A stretch of 63,903 bases of DNA from Phycisphaerales bacterium (GCA_020853815.1 JADYYE010000101.1:1-63903); one strand, 5' to 3'. Positions 35,142 to 44,168 are shown, counted from the stretch's first letter. The notes: generated by a model from the sequence alone, not told the origin. Program-made: numbers and translations.

Positions 35142-37178
35142 TTAGGTGTGCTTTGGCGGGTTGTGGCGCGGATCGGGGATCAGGAGGAGGCGGAGGCTAT
35201 TGGCGACGACCAGGATGGTGCCGCCCTCGTGGGCCAAGACGCCGATGGAGAGGGGAACGATCCGACCGATCAGCGAGCCGATCAGGGTGGCGATCGACAT
35301 CAGCACGATCACGCCCAGCGCGAAGACCAGGTTGGCCTTGATGATGGTGCGCGTGCGCCGCGCCAGCTCGACACCCCAGGGCACGACCGAGAGATGCTCG
35401 GCCAGCAGCACCACATCCGAGGATTCGAGGGCGGCGTCGGAGCCGATCGCGCCCATGCCGATGGCGAGGTCGGCGGCGGCGAGCGCCGGCGCGTCGTTCA
35501 CGCCGTCGCCCATGAGGGCAACGCCCGGGTACTTCATGCCGGTGTGCTTGCGCTCGTCGCGCATGCGCCGGACGATCTCGACCTTGTTCTCGGGGAGGAG
35601 TTCGGCGTCGACCTGATCGAGTCCCAGGGCGGCGGCGACACGCTCCGCGGTGCGTCGGTTGTCACCTGTCAGCATGCGCGCGGGGCGAACTCCCAGGTCG
35701 TGCAGCTGCTTGGTCAGTTCGTGAGCACCGGGGCGCGGGGGGTCGGCCATGAGGATGACGCCGGCCTCGCCCCCGGCGGGGAGGTCGGGCGACTCGTGGG
35801 CCGCCACGATCGCGACATGTCCGCGTCCCTGGGCCTGTTCGAGCAACTCGCGGACGCGGGCGCGCAGGCAGATGGGGATGAGCTCTTCGGTGAAGGGGTA
35901 CGAGCCGAGGCGCACGCGGGCCGCGCCGATCGCGCCCGCGATGCCCTTGCCGGTGACGTGGGAAAGCTCGCCGATGGTGGTCGGCTTCACGCCCCGCTTG
36001 CCCGCGATATCGCGCACGGCGGCGGCGATGGGGTGGGTGGAATCGGCCTCGAGGCCGGCGGCGATCGAGAGCAGGCGCGCCGTGTCGGACCAGGCGACGG
36101 GCTGGATGTCGTACACCTGCGGGCGGCCCATGGTCAGCGTGCCGGTCTTGTCGAAGCAGATCGCGCCGATGGTGGCGAGACGCTCGATCGCCTGCCCGCC
36201 CTTGAAGAGCAGGCCGGCGCGGGCCGCCCGCGCGATGGCGGCGAGCGTCGCGGTGGGCGTGGCGATTACCAGTGCGCAGGGCGAGGCGACGATGAGCAGC
36301 GTGATCGAGGTGTAGAGCGCATCGGACCACGGGCGCTTGAAAACCAGCCACCACACCATCAGCACGGCGAAGCTGATGCCCATCACACCCAGCGCGTAGG
36401 GCTCGCTCACGCGGTCGATGATGCGCTGCACGGGCTCGCGCTGTTCGCTCGCCTGGGTCACGAGGTTCAGGATCTTCTGCAGGCTCGACTCGCGCACGGG
36501 GCGGAGCACCCGCGCCTCGATCGGCGCGTCGGTGTTGATCGTGCCCGCGTAGAGCTCGTCACCCACCTCGACGCTCCGCGGCATGGATTCGCCCGTGATC
36601 GCCGATTGATCGAATGAGGTCGCGCCGCTGGTGACGACCGCGTCGGTGGGCACGCGTTCGCCGGGGCGGACCTTGACGATCTCGCCGGGCACGAGGGAAT
36701 CGGGGTCGGCCTCGACCCACTGGCCCTGGCGCAGAACGATGGCGTCGACGGGCATGAGCTTGTTGAGGGCCTCGACCTCGCGCTTGGTGCGCTGCATGGC
36801 GAGTTCCTCGAGCGCGCCGGCGAGCGTGAAGAGGAAGAGGAGGAGCGAGCCCTCTTCGGGGTGGCCGATGTAGGCCGCCAGCCCCGCACCGACGATCATG
36901 AGGACGTCGATGTCGATGCGCCACTGGGCGACGGCCTGCCAGGCGGCGCGCAGGCCGTAGACCATGCCCACGCCCAGGCTGACCCAGACCAGCCACTCGG
37001 CGCTCTCTTGCTTGAGCAGCGTGTGGACGATGAAGCCCGCGAGCAGGAAGGCGCCCGCGATGATCGCGCCGGTGAGTTCGCCCTTGGGCGAGAAGAGGAG
37101 GTCAAGAAAGGACGTTGGAGGCGCTTCGGGCTTGGCGTGCGGGGCGTGGGTCGTGTGTGGCGCGCTCGTCTGCGTCAT
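35142..37178 (-). CDS. P1B-4-type metal-exporting ATPase
   Basis: 678 residues, no N-terminal HMA domain. Metal motif SPC at 299-301 (VASPCALVIATP), DKTGT with Asp343, TGE (AITGESMP), STHPIAAA, GDGVNDAPAL, and HEGGT in the last helices (LAHEGGTILVVANSLRLL). SPC plus HEGGT defines subgroup P1B-4, whose characterised members export Fe(II), Co(II) or Zn (PfeT, FrvA, CtpD, CzcP types). The Rrf2 gene next to it favours Fe(II), but that is inference. The start is the ATG of MTQTSAPH; upstream codons have no similarity. Confidence 0.9.
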   Translation of the reverse strand: MTQTSAPHTTHAPHAKPEAPPTSFLDLLFSPKGELTGAIIAGAFLLAGFIVHTLLKQESAEWLVWVSLGVGMVYGLRAAWQAVAQWRIDIDVLMIVGAGLAAYIGHPEEGSLLLFLFTLAGALEELAMQRTKREVEALNKLMPVDAIVLRQGQWVEADPDSLVPGEIVKVRPGERVPTDAVVTSGATSFDQSAITGESMPRSVEVGDELYAGTINTDAPIEARVLRPVRESSLQKILNLVTQASEQREPVQRIIDRVSEPYALGVMGISFAVLMVWWLVFKRPWSDALYTSITLLIVASPCALVIATPTATLAAIARAARAGLLFKGGQAIERLATIGAICFDKTGTLTMGRPQVYDIQPVAWSDTARLLSIAAGLEADSTHPIAAAVRDIAGKRGVKPTTIGELSHVTGKGIAGAIGAARVRLGSYPFTEELIPICLRARVRELLEQAQGRGHVAIVAAHESPDLPAGGEAGVILMADPPRPGAHELTKQLHDLGVRPARMLTGDNRRTAERVAAALGLDQVDAELLPENKVEIVRRMRDERKHTGMKYPGVALMGDGVNDAPALAAADLAIGMGAIGSDAALESSDVVLLAEHLSVVPWGVELARRTRTIIKANLVFALGVIVLMSIATLIGSLIGRIVPLSIGVLAHEGGTILVVANSLRLLLIPDPRHNPPKHT

Positions 37179-37584
37179 GCACGATCGTAGAGATCGCACG
37201 GATAAAACGCGGTCAGCGCGGCAAGTGAGACACGGGCTCAACACGATGAAATCAACGCCCCTCAAAATGACCATCGTGTGCCCGCGCGCTTGGTGCTTCG
37301 TCGCATGGGCCGCCATTCAGGCCTCTCGATTGTGGAGCTTCCGGCGATCTGTGCGATTCTCCGGTGTCCCCTTTCCTCAGGGATTTCAGGGGCACATCAA
37401 CGCGGCCACTCGCGGCACCGCCATCGGATTCCGCTCGGTCTCCGTCACCCCGACGCCGATCGATTGAACGCCGAACGACCCACCGAACGACCGACCAAAC
37501 GCCCTCCGCGCGCCCGCCAAATGGTCCGACACCCCACCCTCTGCTATCGTGCTCTCGATTCAAGCGTTCGATCGGAGGAGGCCC
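37179..37584. other. Intergenic region
   Basis: 406 bp between divergently transcribed genes; no gene, RNA or strong repeat seen. GGAGGAGG directly precedes the 37585 start. Confidence 0.5.
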
Positions 37585-38235
37585 GTGTACGACCTGCTCT
37601 TCGATGGCTTCGGCCCGATCTTCGGCATCCCCGCGGTGCTCGGCACGGTCTTCTTCGTGCTGCGCCTCGTGCTCATGCTGATCGGGCACGGCGACGCCCA
37701 CGGCGACGTACCCCACGACGTCCACCCCGACCCGGGCGAGGCCTTCAAGGTCTTTTCGCTCCAGGCGTTCGCCGCGTTCTTCATGGGCTTCGGCTGGGCG
37801 GGCATCGCCGCCATGCGCGGCGCCGGGCTCGGCATCCCGCCCTCGCTGGTCATCGGCGCGGGAGGCGGCTCGGGGATGGTGTGGCTGCTCGCGGTCCTGC
37901 TCCGCGCCGTGTGGTCCATGCAGTCCTCGGGCAACATCGACATCAGCGAGGCGATCGGCCTCTCGGGCCAGACGTATGTGACGATTCCAAGTTCTCGCTC
38001 CGGGCGTGGCCAGGTGCGCGTCGTCATCGAAGATCGCCAGCGCCTGTTCAACGCCGTCACCGACGGCCCGACCATCCCCACCGGCACGCTCGTCCAGGTC
38101 GTCGGCACCAACGCAGACAACACCATCACCGTGCTCCCCGAAGACGCTGAAGGCCGTGCCGTCGCGCCCACAACCTCACGCGATCGCCCGCTCGGATTCG
38201 TCGGGCCCGGCGAGGGCAGCGCACCGCGCCCGTGA
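37585..38235 (+). CDS. NfeD-like (YuaF-type) membrane protein
   Basis: 216 residues from a GTG with GGAGGAGG immediately upstream; an ATG 12 codons earlier has no such site. Three to four hydrophobic segments (FGIPAVLGTVFFVLRLVLML, AFAAFFMGFGWAGIAAM, GMVWLLAVLLRAVW) are followed by an OB-fold-like domain (GLSGQTYVTIPSSRSGRGQVRVVI...TLVQVVGTNADNTITVLPE). This matches the NfeD1b/YuaF family, partners of flotillins in membrane-organising operons. The next gene is a flotillin, confirming the assignment by context. Confidence 0.82.
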   Translation: MYDLLFDGFGPIFGIPAVLGTVFFVLRLVLMLIGHGDAHGDVPHDVHPDPGEAFKVFSLQAFAAFFMGFGWAGIAAMRGAGLGIPPSLVIGAGGGSGMVWLLAVLLRAVWSMQSSGNIDISEAIGLSGQTYVTIPSSRSGRGQVRVVIEDRQRLFNAVTDGPTIPTGTLVQVVGTNADNTITVLPEDAEGRAVAPTTSRDRPLGFVGPGEGSAPRP

Positions 38236-38377
38236 TGAACAGCCGTCGGATTCGTGCAACCCGTTTCGTGAACCCGTGCCGCGCGGCGTAATGGCCGCCC
38301 GGCCCATTCAAGAAGAGGCCGAGGCTCGAGCCGCGCGCGTGGCGCCGCGCAAGCCCCGGCCGGAAGGAGGCCCCGTG

Positions 38378-40027
38378 ATGACCACCGCGACGCTGACCGA
38401 CACCGTGATGTCCGCCCCGTGCGGAACGGCGATGCTGGCCCAAAGCTCGTGGCCGGACTCCGTGAAGGGCCTGGCCTACTTCGGGATCATCGGGGCCGTC
38501 GGCCTGCTGCTCCTCTTCTTCCTCGTTCTCATCATCAAGCAGTACAAGCGCTGCCCGAGCAACCGAATCCTCGTCGTCTACGGCAAGGTCGGCGTCAACC
38601 GCGCCTCGCGCTGCATGCACGGCGGCGGCGTGTTCGTGATCCCGCTGATCCAGGACTACTCCTACCTCTCCCTCGAACCGACCGCCATCGACATCCCGCT
38701 CTCGGGCGCGCTGTCGCAGAACAACATCCGCGTGAACGTCCCCTCCACGTTCACGGTCGGCGTCTCCACCGACCCCGTCCTCATGAACAACGCCGCCGAG
38801 CGACTGCTCAACCTCAACTCGCTCCAGGTGCAGGAGCGGGCCCAGGACATCATCCTGGGCCAGCTGCGCCTGGTGATCGCGACGCTGACGATCGAGGAGA
38901 TCAACCGCGACCGCGAGAAGTTCATGAAGCTCGTCAACGAGAACGTCGCCCAGGAGATCAACAAGATCGGCCTGGAGCTGATCAACGTCAACATCCGCGA
39001 CATCACCGACGAGAGCGGCTACATCGAAGCCATCGGCAAGCGCGCCGCCGCCGAGGCCATCAACCGCGCCAAGGTCGAGGTCGCCCAGCAGGAGCGCGAG
39101 GGCGCGACCGGCGAATCGATCGCCGTCCGCGAGAAGACCGTCAACGTTTCGCGTGAGACGGCGACCGCGGTCGAGGGCCAGAAGCAGGCCGAGCAGCAGC
39201 AGCGCGTCGCGGTCGCGGCGCTCGAGGCCGAAGCGGTGAAGGGCGAGACAGAGGCGCGGCGCGACCGCGAGATCACCATCGCGCAGCGCGAAGCGGAGAT
39301 CGCGGCGGCCAAGAAGGCGGCCGAGCAGGAGCAGCGCATCCGCGTGGCCCAGGCCGAGGCCCAGGCGGTGACGGGCGAGAACGAATCACGCGCCCGGATG
39401 GCGGAGAGCCAGGCGGTTCTCTCGGAGATTCAGGCCGCCAGCCGCCGCCGCGCCGACGTGGCCGCCGCCGAATCCGCCAAGGCGATCCTGGTCGCGGAGC
39501 GCGAACGCGAATTGGCGCGCTTGGCCAAGGAGCAGATCGTCCCGCAGGAGATCGAGAAGCAGCGCATCGCGCTGGCGGCCGAGGCGGAGGCCGAGAAGCG
39601 CCGGCGCGAGGCGCAGGGCGAGGCCGACGCGATCCTGGCCAAGTACCAGGCCGAGGCCGAGGGCGTGCGCCGCGTCATGGAAGCCAAGGCCGAGGGCTAT
39701 CGCCGCCTGATCGAGGCGTGCGGGCAGGACGCCGCGGTCGGCCCGACGCTCCTGCTCATCGAGCAGCTCCCCAAGCTCGTCGACGCGCAGGTCAAGGCGG
39801 TGCAGAACCTCAAGATCGACAAGATCACCGTGTGGGACACGGGCGCGGGCAACTCGGGCCGAAACACCACCGCGGACTTCGTGTCGGGGCTCGTGGGCTC
39901 CCTCCCGCGCCTGCACGAGATGGCGGCCCAGGCGGGCATCGAACTCCCGCCGGCGCTCGGCAAGCTCCACAAGCGCGCGGAAACGCACGCCGGCGCGAAC
40001 GACGATGCTCACACCAAGGGCGCGTAA
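38378..40027 (+). CDS. Flotillin (SPFH-domain protein)
   Basis: 549 residues. One N-terminal transmembrane helix (GLAYFGIIGAVGLLLLFFLVLII), an SPFH/band-7 domain (PSNRILVVYGKVGVNRASRCMHGGGVFVIPLIQDYSYLS in pieces, LQVQERAQDIILGQLR), then a ~230-residue Ala/Glu/Lys/Arg coiled coil with the EA-repeat character of flotillins (AEAEAEKRRREAQGEADAIL) and a globular tail. It scaffolds membrane microdomains. GGAAGGAGG lies eight bases before the ATG; an in-frame GTG directly precedes it. Operon with the NfeD-like gene, 142 bp apart. Confidence 0.92.
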   Translation: MTTATLTDTVMSAPCGTAMLAQSSWPDSVKGLAYFGIIGAVGLLLLFFLVLIIKQYKRCPSNRILVVYGKVGVNRASRCMHGGGVFVIPLIQDYSYLSLEPTAIDIPLSGALSQNNIRVNVPSTFTVGVSTDPVLMNNAAERLLNLNSLQVQERAQDIILGQLRLVIATLTIEEINRDREKFMKLVNENVAQEINKIGLELINVNIRDITDESGYIEAIGKRAAAEAINRAKVEVAQQEREGATGESIAVREKTVNVSRETATAVEGQKQAEQQQRVAVAALEAEAVKGETEARRDREITIAQREAEIAAAKKAAEQEQRIRVAQAEAQAVTGENESRARMAESQAVLSEIQAASRRRADVAAAESAKAILVAERERELARLAKEQIVPQEIEKQRIALAAEAEAEKRRREAQGEADAILAKYQAEAEGVRRVMEAKAEGYRRLIEACGQDAAVGPTLLLIEQLPKLVDAQVKAVQNLKIDKITVWDTGAGNSGRNTTADFVSGLVGSLPRLHEMAAQAGIELPPALGKLHKRAETHAGANDDAHTKGA

Positions 40028-40062
40028 CGACAGCGTGATCGAGGATGTGCAACTTGCACGCG

Positions 40063-40088
40063 GGCGGCCTGGTTCTCAGGCCGCCTTT
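40063..40088 (+). terminator. Intrinsic terminator after the flotillin gene
   Basis: 9-bp stem GGCGGCCTG/CAGGCCGCC with 5-nt loop and TTT tail; it overlaps the stop codon of the convergent CZB gene. Confidence 0.8.
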
Positions 40089-40447
40089 CTCGTGGTCGTG
40101 ATCGCCAGCTCGTCGAGCAGCGCGACGATCCGATCGCTGGTCTGAAGGAGAGCCGCGTACTCGGTCTCGGCCTGTTCGACCTTCCCGGACCGCTTCAGGT
40201 CGAGTATCTGCTTCACCAGCGCGTGCAGCTTCTGGTGCTTCTGGTCGAGCTCGATCATGAGCGGGTTCTTGCCGAACTTCCGGAGTCCGACGCTGAACAA
40301 CCACTGGCCCAGCTCGCACTCGTTGTGCGACAGCGCTTCGCCCGGCGTCATGGTCCGCTTGCCGTCGAGGAACGCGCGGATCTTCGACTTCCACGTCAGG
40401 TGCTTCTGCTTGGCGCCGCCGAAGTCGAAAATGTCATTCGTGCTCAT
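40076..40447 (-). CDS. Stand-alone CZB (chemoreceptor zinc-binding) domain protein
   Basis: 123 residues, almost entirely one CZB domain: AKQKHLTWKSKIRAFLDG, ECELGQWLFSVG, and DQKHQKLHALVKQIL. The His (HLTWK), Cys (CELGQWL) and two His (HQKLH) are the four zinc ligands of the family. CZB usually ends a chemoreceptor or diguanylate cyclase and senses zinc or HOCl-type oxidants; here there is no output domain, so it would act by protein interaction. The start is the ATG of MSTNDIFDFG with GCGGAG upstream. Confidence 0.8.
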   Translation of the reverse strand: MSTNDIFDFGGAKQKHLTWKSKIRAFLDGKRTMTPGEALSHNECELGQWLFSVGLRKFGKNPLMIELDQKHQKLHALVKQILDLKRSGKVEQAETEYAALLQTSDRIVALLDELAITTTRKAA

Positions 40448-40619
40448 GGACAATCGCTCCGCTTGGTACCGGGGTTTCTCCCGATTACATCGGATCAATT
40501 CCCGCCGGACTTGCCCGCGATTCCACCGGAACCGCGTGCGCGTCTCCATCTGTGCCGGGCCGAAGGAAAACCACCACCCAAGTGGGTGATCTCCACGAGA
40601 CGCGATCGCGCCTCCATCC

Positions 40620-41051
40620 TCAGCCGCGCAGCCCCGCCAGCGCCCGCAGCGCTTTCTCGATCGCGCCGGGCACGGGCATCACGCTCAGTCTCGATTGCTT
40701 CACCAGCGCGAACTCCGCGAACCGAGCGTCGTCTTTGATCGCCGCCAACGCCACGGGCGCTGTCACGAGGTTGACCGGCGCAAGTTCGACCACTGCGAAT
40801 TTGGGCTTGCCCTCGGGCGTGCGCCCCGGCTTCTTTGGGTCCTCGAACGCTTCGCCCAGCGCCCGCGCCACCCCCACCACCGCCTTCTCGTCGCCCGTGT
40901 GATAGATGTACACCGTGTCCCCTTTGGCGATGGATCGCAGGTGGATCAACGCCGCGGCATTGGTCACGCCGTCCCAGGTCGCCCGCCCTTTTTTCATAAG
41001 GTCCTGAAACGAAAACTCGCCGGGCTCGGTCTTGAACAGAAAACTGGGCAT
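40620..41051 (-). CDS. EVE-domain protein
   Basis: 143 residues of the EVE/PUA-like family (thymocyte nuclear protein 1 type): MPSFLFKTEPGEFSFQDLMKKG, TWDGVTNAAALIHLRSIAKGD, YIYHTGDEKAVVGVARA and the C-terminal QSRLSVMPVP block. These domains bind modified bases in nucleic acid; bacterial members are implicated in tRNA or DNA modification reading. The start ATG is preceded by GGGGAGG. No associated defence genes adjoin it directly. Confidence 0.9.
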   Translation of the reverse strand: MPSFLFKTEPGEFSFQDLMKKGRATWDGVTNAAALIHLRSIAKGDTVYIYHTGDEKAVVGVARALGEAFEDPKKPGRTPEGKPKFAVVELAPVNLVTAPVALAAIKDDARFAEFALVKQSRLSVMPVPGAIEKALRALAGLRG

Positions 41052-41237
41052 GCTGGCCTCCCCTGCTGGTCCGCCCGTGATTCGTCCGAGGGCGGCCTCC
41101 CGCCCCGCCAACCGACGCGCACCCCGGTTCGGACATTATCAGGACCGCTGTCCGGGCTGGGACGGGTTGCCGCTTTGTGGTAGGCTGGCGAAGCGGCGCG
41201 TGGCCGCCTGTCGGCCATTGGACCATCGAGCCTCCCG

Positions 41238-41921
41238 ATGAGCAACGCCCGCCAAGCCGACGTCTTCCCGGTCACCATGACCGACTGGATCCACGAGCGG
41301 ATGTCGCTCGGACCCGAGGGACGCCGCCAGCTCAACCAAGAGATCATGTCCCGCTACGCCTGGCCCCTCCAGGTCTACTTCATGGGCACGCGCGACCGCT
41401 GGCTGGGCGAACCCACCGACGTCGTCCAGGGCTTCTTCGCCAGCCGACTTGCCAAGGCCGATTTTTTCGCCAACTGGTCCGCCAGCGGCCTGCGTCTTCG
41501 CCACTGGCTCATCAACGCCTTCTGCTTCTACCTCAAAGAACTCCACCGCGCCCGTCGCAAGGAAGCCCGCGAGGTCGCCCAGGCCGATGAGCCCGCGACC
41601 GCCGAAGGCAACCCCTCCAAGGCCGCCGACCGCGCGTTCGCGGTCAGCGTGGTCCGCGAGGCCCTCCGTCTCGCGCAGGCCCAGTGCGAAAAAGAGAAGC
41701 TGGGGGCCCACTGGGAGATTTTCCTTCGCCATTTTTACAAGGGCGAGGCCTACGCCGATTTCGCCGTGGACTTCGGCGTCGACGCGCCCCGGGCCGCCGT
41801 CATGGCCCGCACCGCGCGCACCAAGTTCAACACCGCCCTGCGAGATTTGCTGTCGCGCGAGGCCCCCGACGCCGATCCCGACGCCGAGATTCTTTCTCTC
41901 TTGGAGGGGAGCGGCTCATGA
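41238..41921 (+). CDS. ECF-like RNA polymerase sigma factor, planctomycete type
   Basis: 227 residues. Region-2-like segment RYAWPLQVYFMGTRDRW...DVVQGFFASRLAKADFFANW matches the DLTQGFFARLLE... pattern of planctomycete ECF sigma factors, continuing with LRHWLINAFCFYLKELHRARRKEA. A region-4-like helix-turn-helix (AYADFAVDFGVDAPRAAVMARTARTKFNTALRDLL) closes it. The stop overlaps the next gene's ATG (ATGA), so sigma and partner are co-translated. Related genes in planctomycetes often sit beside kinases or membrane regulators; here the partner is unknown. Confidence 0.8.
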   Translation: MSNARQADVFPVTMTDWIHERMSLGPEGRRQLNQEIMSRYAWPLQVYFMGTRDRWLGEPTDVVQGFFASRLAKADFFANWSASGLRLRHWLINAFCFYLKELHRARRKEAREVAQADEPATAEGNPSKAADRAFAVSVVREALRLAQAQCEKEKLGAHWEIFLRHFYKGEAYADFAVDFGVDAPRAAVMARTARTKFNTALRDLLSREAPDADPDAEILSLLEGSGS

Positions 41922-42412
41922 GCCAGGCCGACAGCTTCCAGCAGAGCTTTCCCGATGAATCGTTCGCCGATCTGAACGAGCGCAGCGCCCTGCGCCTGCT
42001 GCGTCTGGGCCTCAGCCAGCCCAACCGCCCCGTCGACGCGCTTATCGAGCGTCTGCTCGCCCCGGGCGGGCACGACTGGTTCAAGAAGATCCTCCAGACC
42101 CCCACCTTCAGGACCTGCGTGGGCGATCCCGCCGCCGCGCTCGTGACCGGCCGCGTCATGCTGGTCCAGCTCACCGCGCTGAAGGAAGCCGCCAAGTCCC
42201 TGGGTGCGGACCGCGACCGTGAGAACCGGCTGATCGCGCGGGTGGCGTATGACCTTTCCATCGCCGCCGCCCTGGCCCACCACGGGCGGATCATCACCGG
42301 CCAGAAGCGCTCGGAATTGCTCCCGGTGCTGACCGACCTGGCCGAGGCGCTGCCGGAGCCCTGGGCCGGGATGGTCATCCGCGCCACCGAGGCGTTGGAT
42401 CGGGCGGAGTAG
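41918..42412 (+). CDS. Small helical partner of the sigma factor, hypothetical
   Basis: 164 residues, predicted mostly helical, no membrane segment or signal. The N-terminus is Ser/Phe-rich (MSQADSFQQSFPDESFADLNE), followed by SALRLLRLGLSQPNRPVDALIERLL, then a helical bundle-like region (NRLIARVAYDLSIAAALAHHGRII). The start overlaps the sigma gene's stop by 4 bp. By context it could be an anti-sigma factor or co-regulator; no known anti-sigma motif was recognised. Confidence 0.72.
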   Translation: MSQADSFQQSFPDESFADLNERSALRLLRLGLSQPNRPVDALIERLLAPGGHDWFKKILQTPTFRTCVGDPAAALVTGRVMLVQLTALKEAAKSLGADRDRENRLIARVAYDLSIAAALAHHGRIITGQKRSELLPVLTDLAEALPEPWAGMVIRATEALDRAE

Positions 42413-42455
42413 GTCCGCGCCAACCTCGCCGGCACGGCTCTCACCCCGCGCGATC

Positions 42456-42461
42456 TACCAT
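42456..42461 (+). promoter_or_regulatory. Leaderless-type -10 box before the M24 peptidase
   Basis: TACCAT, 6 nt before the ATG at 42468. Confidence 0.5.
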
Positions 42462-42467
42462 CCGCCC

Positions 42468-43625
42468 ATGTCAACGAATCTGTCAACCACCATGCCAGCC
42501 ACTTCTCACGCCGTCGCCCCTGCGCTCCTGGATGCCTGCCGCGCCCGTCTCGCCAAGCTGCGTGCCGCCGCCGCCAAGCACAACGCCGCCGCTTTTCTCG
42601 TCTCGCATCCTTCCGACGTCGCCTATCTCACCGGCTTCCTGGGCGGCGACAGCTACCTGATCGTCCCCACCGACGCCTCCGCCCGCCCGCTCCTGATCTC
42701 CGACTTCCGCTACGCGGAGGAGCTGGAGGCCCATCGCCCGCTCTGCGACCTGTTCATGCGTGAAAAGACCATGACACAGGCGCTGAAGTCGCTTCTCCCC
42801 GAGCGCGTCAAGGGGCTGACGGCGGTGCAGGGCGATCACCTGACGTATTCGGAGTTCGACACGCTGGCCGAGGCCGTCGGGCGCGCGAGCCTCGTGCCCA
42901 CCTCGTCGATCCTGCTGAAGCTGCGGGCGGTGAAGGACGCGATCGAGGTCGAGAACATCCGGCGCGCCATCGACATCCAGCAGAAGTCGCTCCTGGAAGT
43001 CCTGCCCACGATCCGACCCGGTCGTACCGAGCTTGATGTCGCCGCCCAGCTCGAGGCCGAGATGAAACGCCGCGGCTCGGTCAACCCCGGCTTCCCCTCC
43101 ATCGTCGCCGCCCAGGCCAACGGCTCGCTCCCCCACTACTCGCCCGGCCCGGTCGAGGTGAAGGCCCACATGCCCCTGCTCATCGACTGGGGCGCGCAAT
43201 TCAACGGCTATCGCTCCGACATGACCCGCACCTTTACCCTCGCCCGCTGGCCCGAGCAGATCCGCGAGATCTACCCAATCGTGCTCGAGGCGTATCAGAA
43301 GTCCGCGGCCGCCCTCGCGCCCGGAAAGTCCGGCGCGGAGATCGACGCCGTCGCCCGCGACGTCATCACCAAGGCCGGGTTCGGCGACAAGTTCGGGCAC
43401 GGGCTGGGGCACGGCATCGGCCTGGCCATCCACGAAGAGCCCCGGCTCTCCCACCGCGGCGACGCTTCCATCCTCGAACCCGGCAACGTCGTCACCGTCG
43501 AGCCCGGCATCTATCTTCCCGGCGTGGGCGGCGTGCGACTGGAGGACGACTACCTCATCACGCCAACCGGGGCCGAACGCCTCAACTCGCTCCCCATGGA
43601 CATCCAGTGGGCGACGCTGGGCTAG
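42468..43625 (+). CDS. Xaa-Pro aminopeptidase (M24 family)
   Basis: 385 residues. N-terminal creatinase-like domain (FLVSHPSDVAYLTGFLGGDSYLI), then the pita-bread catalytic domain with all five metal ligands: the two Asp of LLIDWGAQFNGYRSDMTRTF, His in GHGLGHGIGLAIHEEP, Glu in VTVEPGIYLP and Glu in VRLEDDYLIT. It binds two Mn/Co ions and removes residues before proline. The ATG at 42468 has a TACCAT box; a second ATG eight codons on is possible. It stands alone. Confidence 0.93.
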   Translation: MSTNLSTTMPATSHAVAPALLDACRARLAKLRAAAAKHNAAAFLVSHPSDVAYLTGFLGGDSYLIVPTDASARPLLISDFRYAEELEAHRPLCDLFMREKTMTQALKSLLPERVKGLTAVQGDHLTYSEFDTLAEAVGRASLVPTSSILLKLRAVKDAIEVENIRRAIDIQQKSLLEVLPTIRPGRTELDVAAQLEAEMKRRGSVNPGFPSIVAAQANGSLPHYSPGPVEVKAHMPLLIDWGAQFNGYRSDMTRTFTLARWPEQIREIYPIVLEAYQKSAAALAPGKSGAEIDAVARDVITKAGFGDKFGHGLGHGIGLAIHEEPRLSHRGDASILEPGNVVTVEPGIYLPGVGGVRLEDDYLITPTGAERLNSLPMDIQWATLG

Positions 43626-43899
43626 GGCGGGACGCCACCGGGCAGATGTCCAAGATTGGGAGCACCGACGAACCAGAGTTTGCTGGAACTCGATCCATGG
43701 CGAATACCCAACCAACCTACAAACACCTGGAATCGGGAGGCGAAAGGGCAGCGGCATGACCTGACGGGTGGACCAACGGCGTGTTCTGGCAGGAAAATCG
43801 CGCGTCGGGGTGGCAAACGCGGAAAGCTGGGGCACATTTGGAACGTCTATGCCGACGGCAAGGGTTGTGCCGGAGGGGTGGACGGCTGGAGTGCGAACC
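43626..43899. other. Upstream region of the small secreted-peptide gene
   Basis: 274 bp, somewhat AT-richer than the genes around it, with no gene of its own. Confidence 0.4.
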
Positions 43900-43998
43900 A
43901 TGAAGGTCTCAAACTGGCTGCGTTGGTCCGTGCTTGCGATCCTGATGCCGTTCCAGAGCGCCGAGGCGGACATCGTTGAGCTTGATCTCGACGAGTGA
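43900..43998 (+). CDS. 32-residue secreted peptide
   Basis: ATG with GGAG eight bases upstream encodes 32 residues: a basic N-terminus and hydrophobic core that look like a signal peptide (MKVSNWLRWSVLAILMPF, then QSAEA), then an acidic end, DIVELDLDE. An intrinsic terminator begins 24 bp after the stop, so the unit has a ribosome-binding site, a frame and a terminator of its own. It could instead be the first part of a truncated secreted protein. Too short for ordinary gene finders. Confidence 0.5.
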   Translation: MKVSNWLRWSVLAILMPFQSAEADIVELDLDE

Positions 43999-44021
43999 AC
44001 TGAAGCCGACAACTCTTCTCG

Positions 44022-44057
44022 TGCGGGCCATCCCGGGGGGTGGCCCGTGTTTTTTTT
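44022..44057 (+). terminator. Intrinsic terminator after the small peptide gene
   Basis: Stem CGGGCCA/TGGCCCG extended inward by C/G pairs, followed by GTG and eight T. Confidence 0.85.
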
Positions 44058-44168
44058 GGGGTTTGCGTCGGTGGCGGCTGAGATCAGATCGAGACGCATG
44101 GCACGGCGCGCGACGCCGCTCAATCGGCGCGTGTGAGGTGTTCGAGGCCACGGCGGGTGAGGGGTGAA

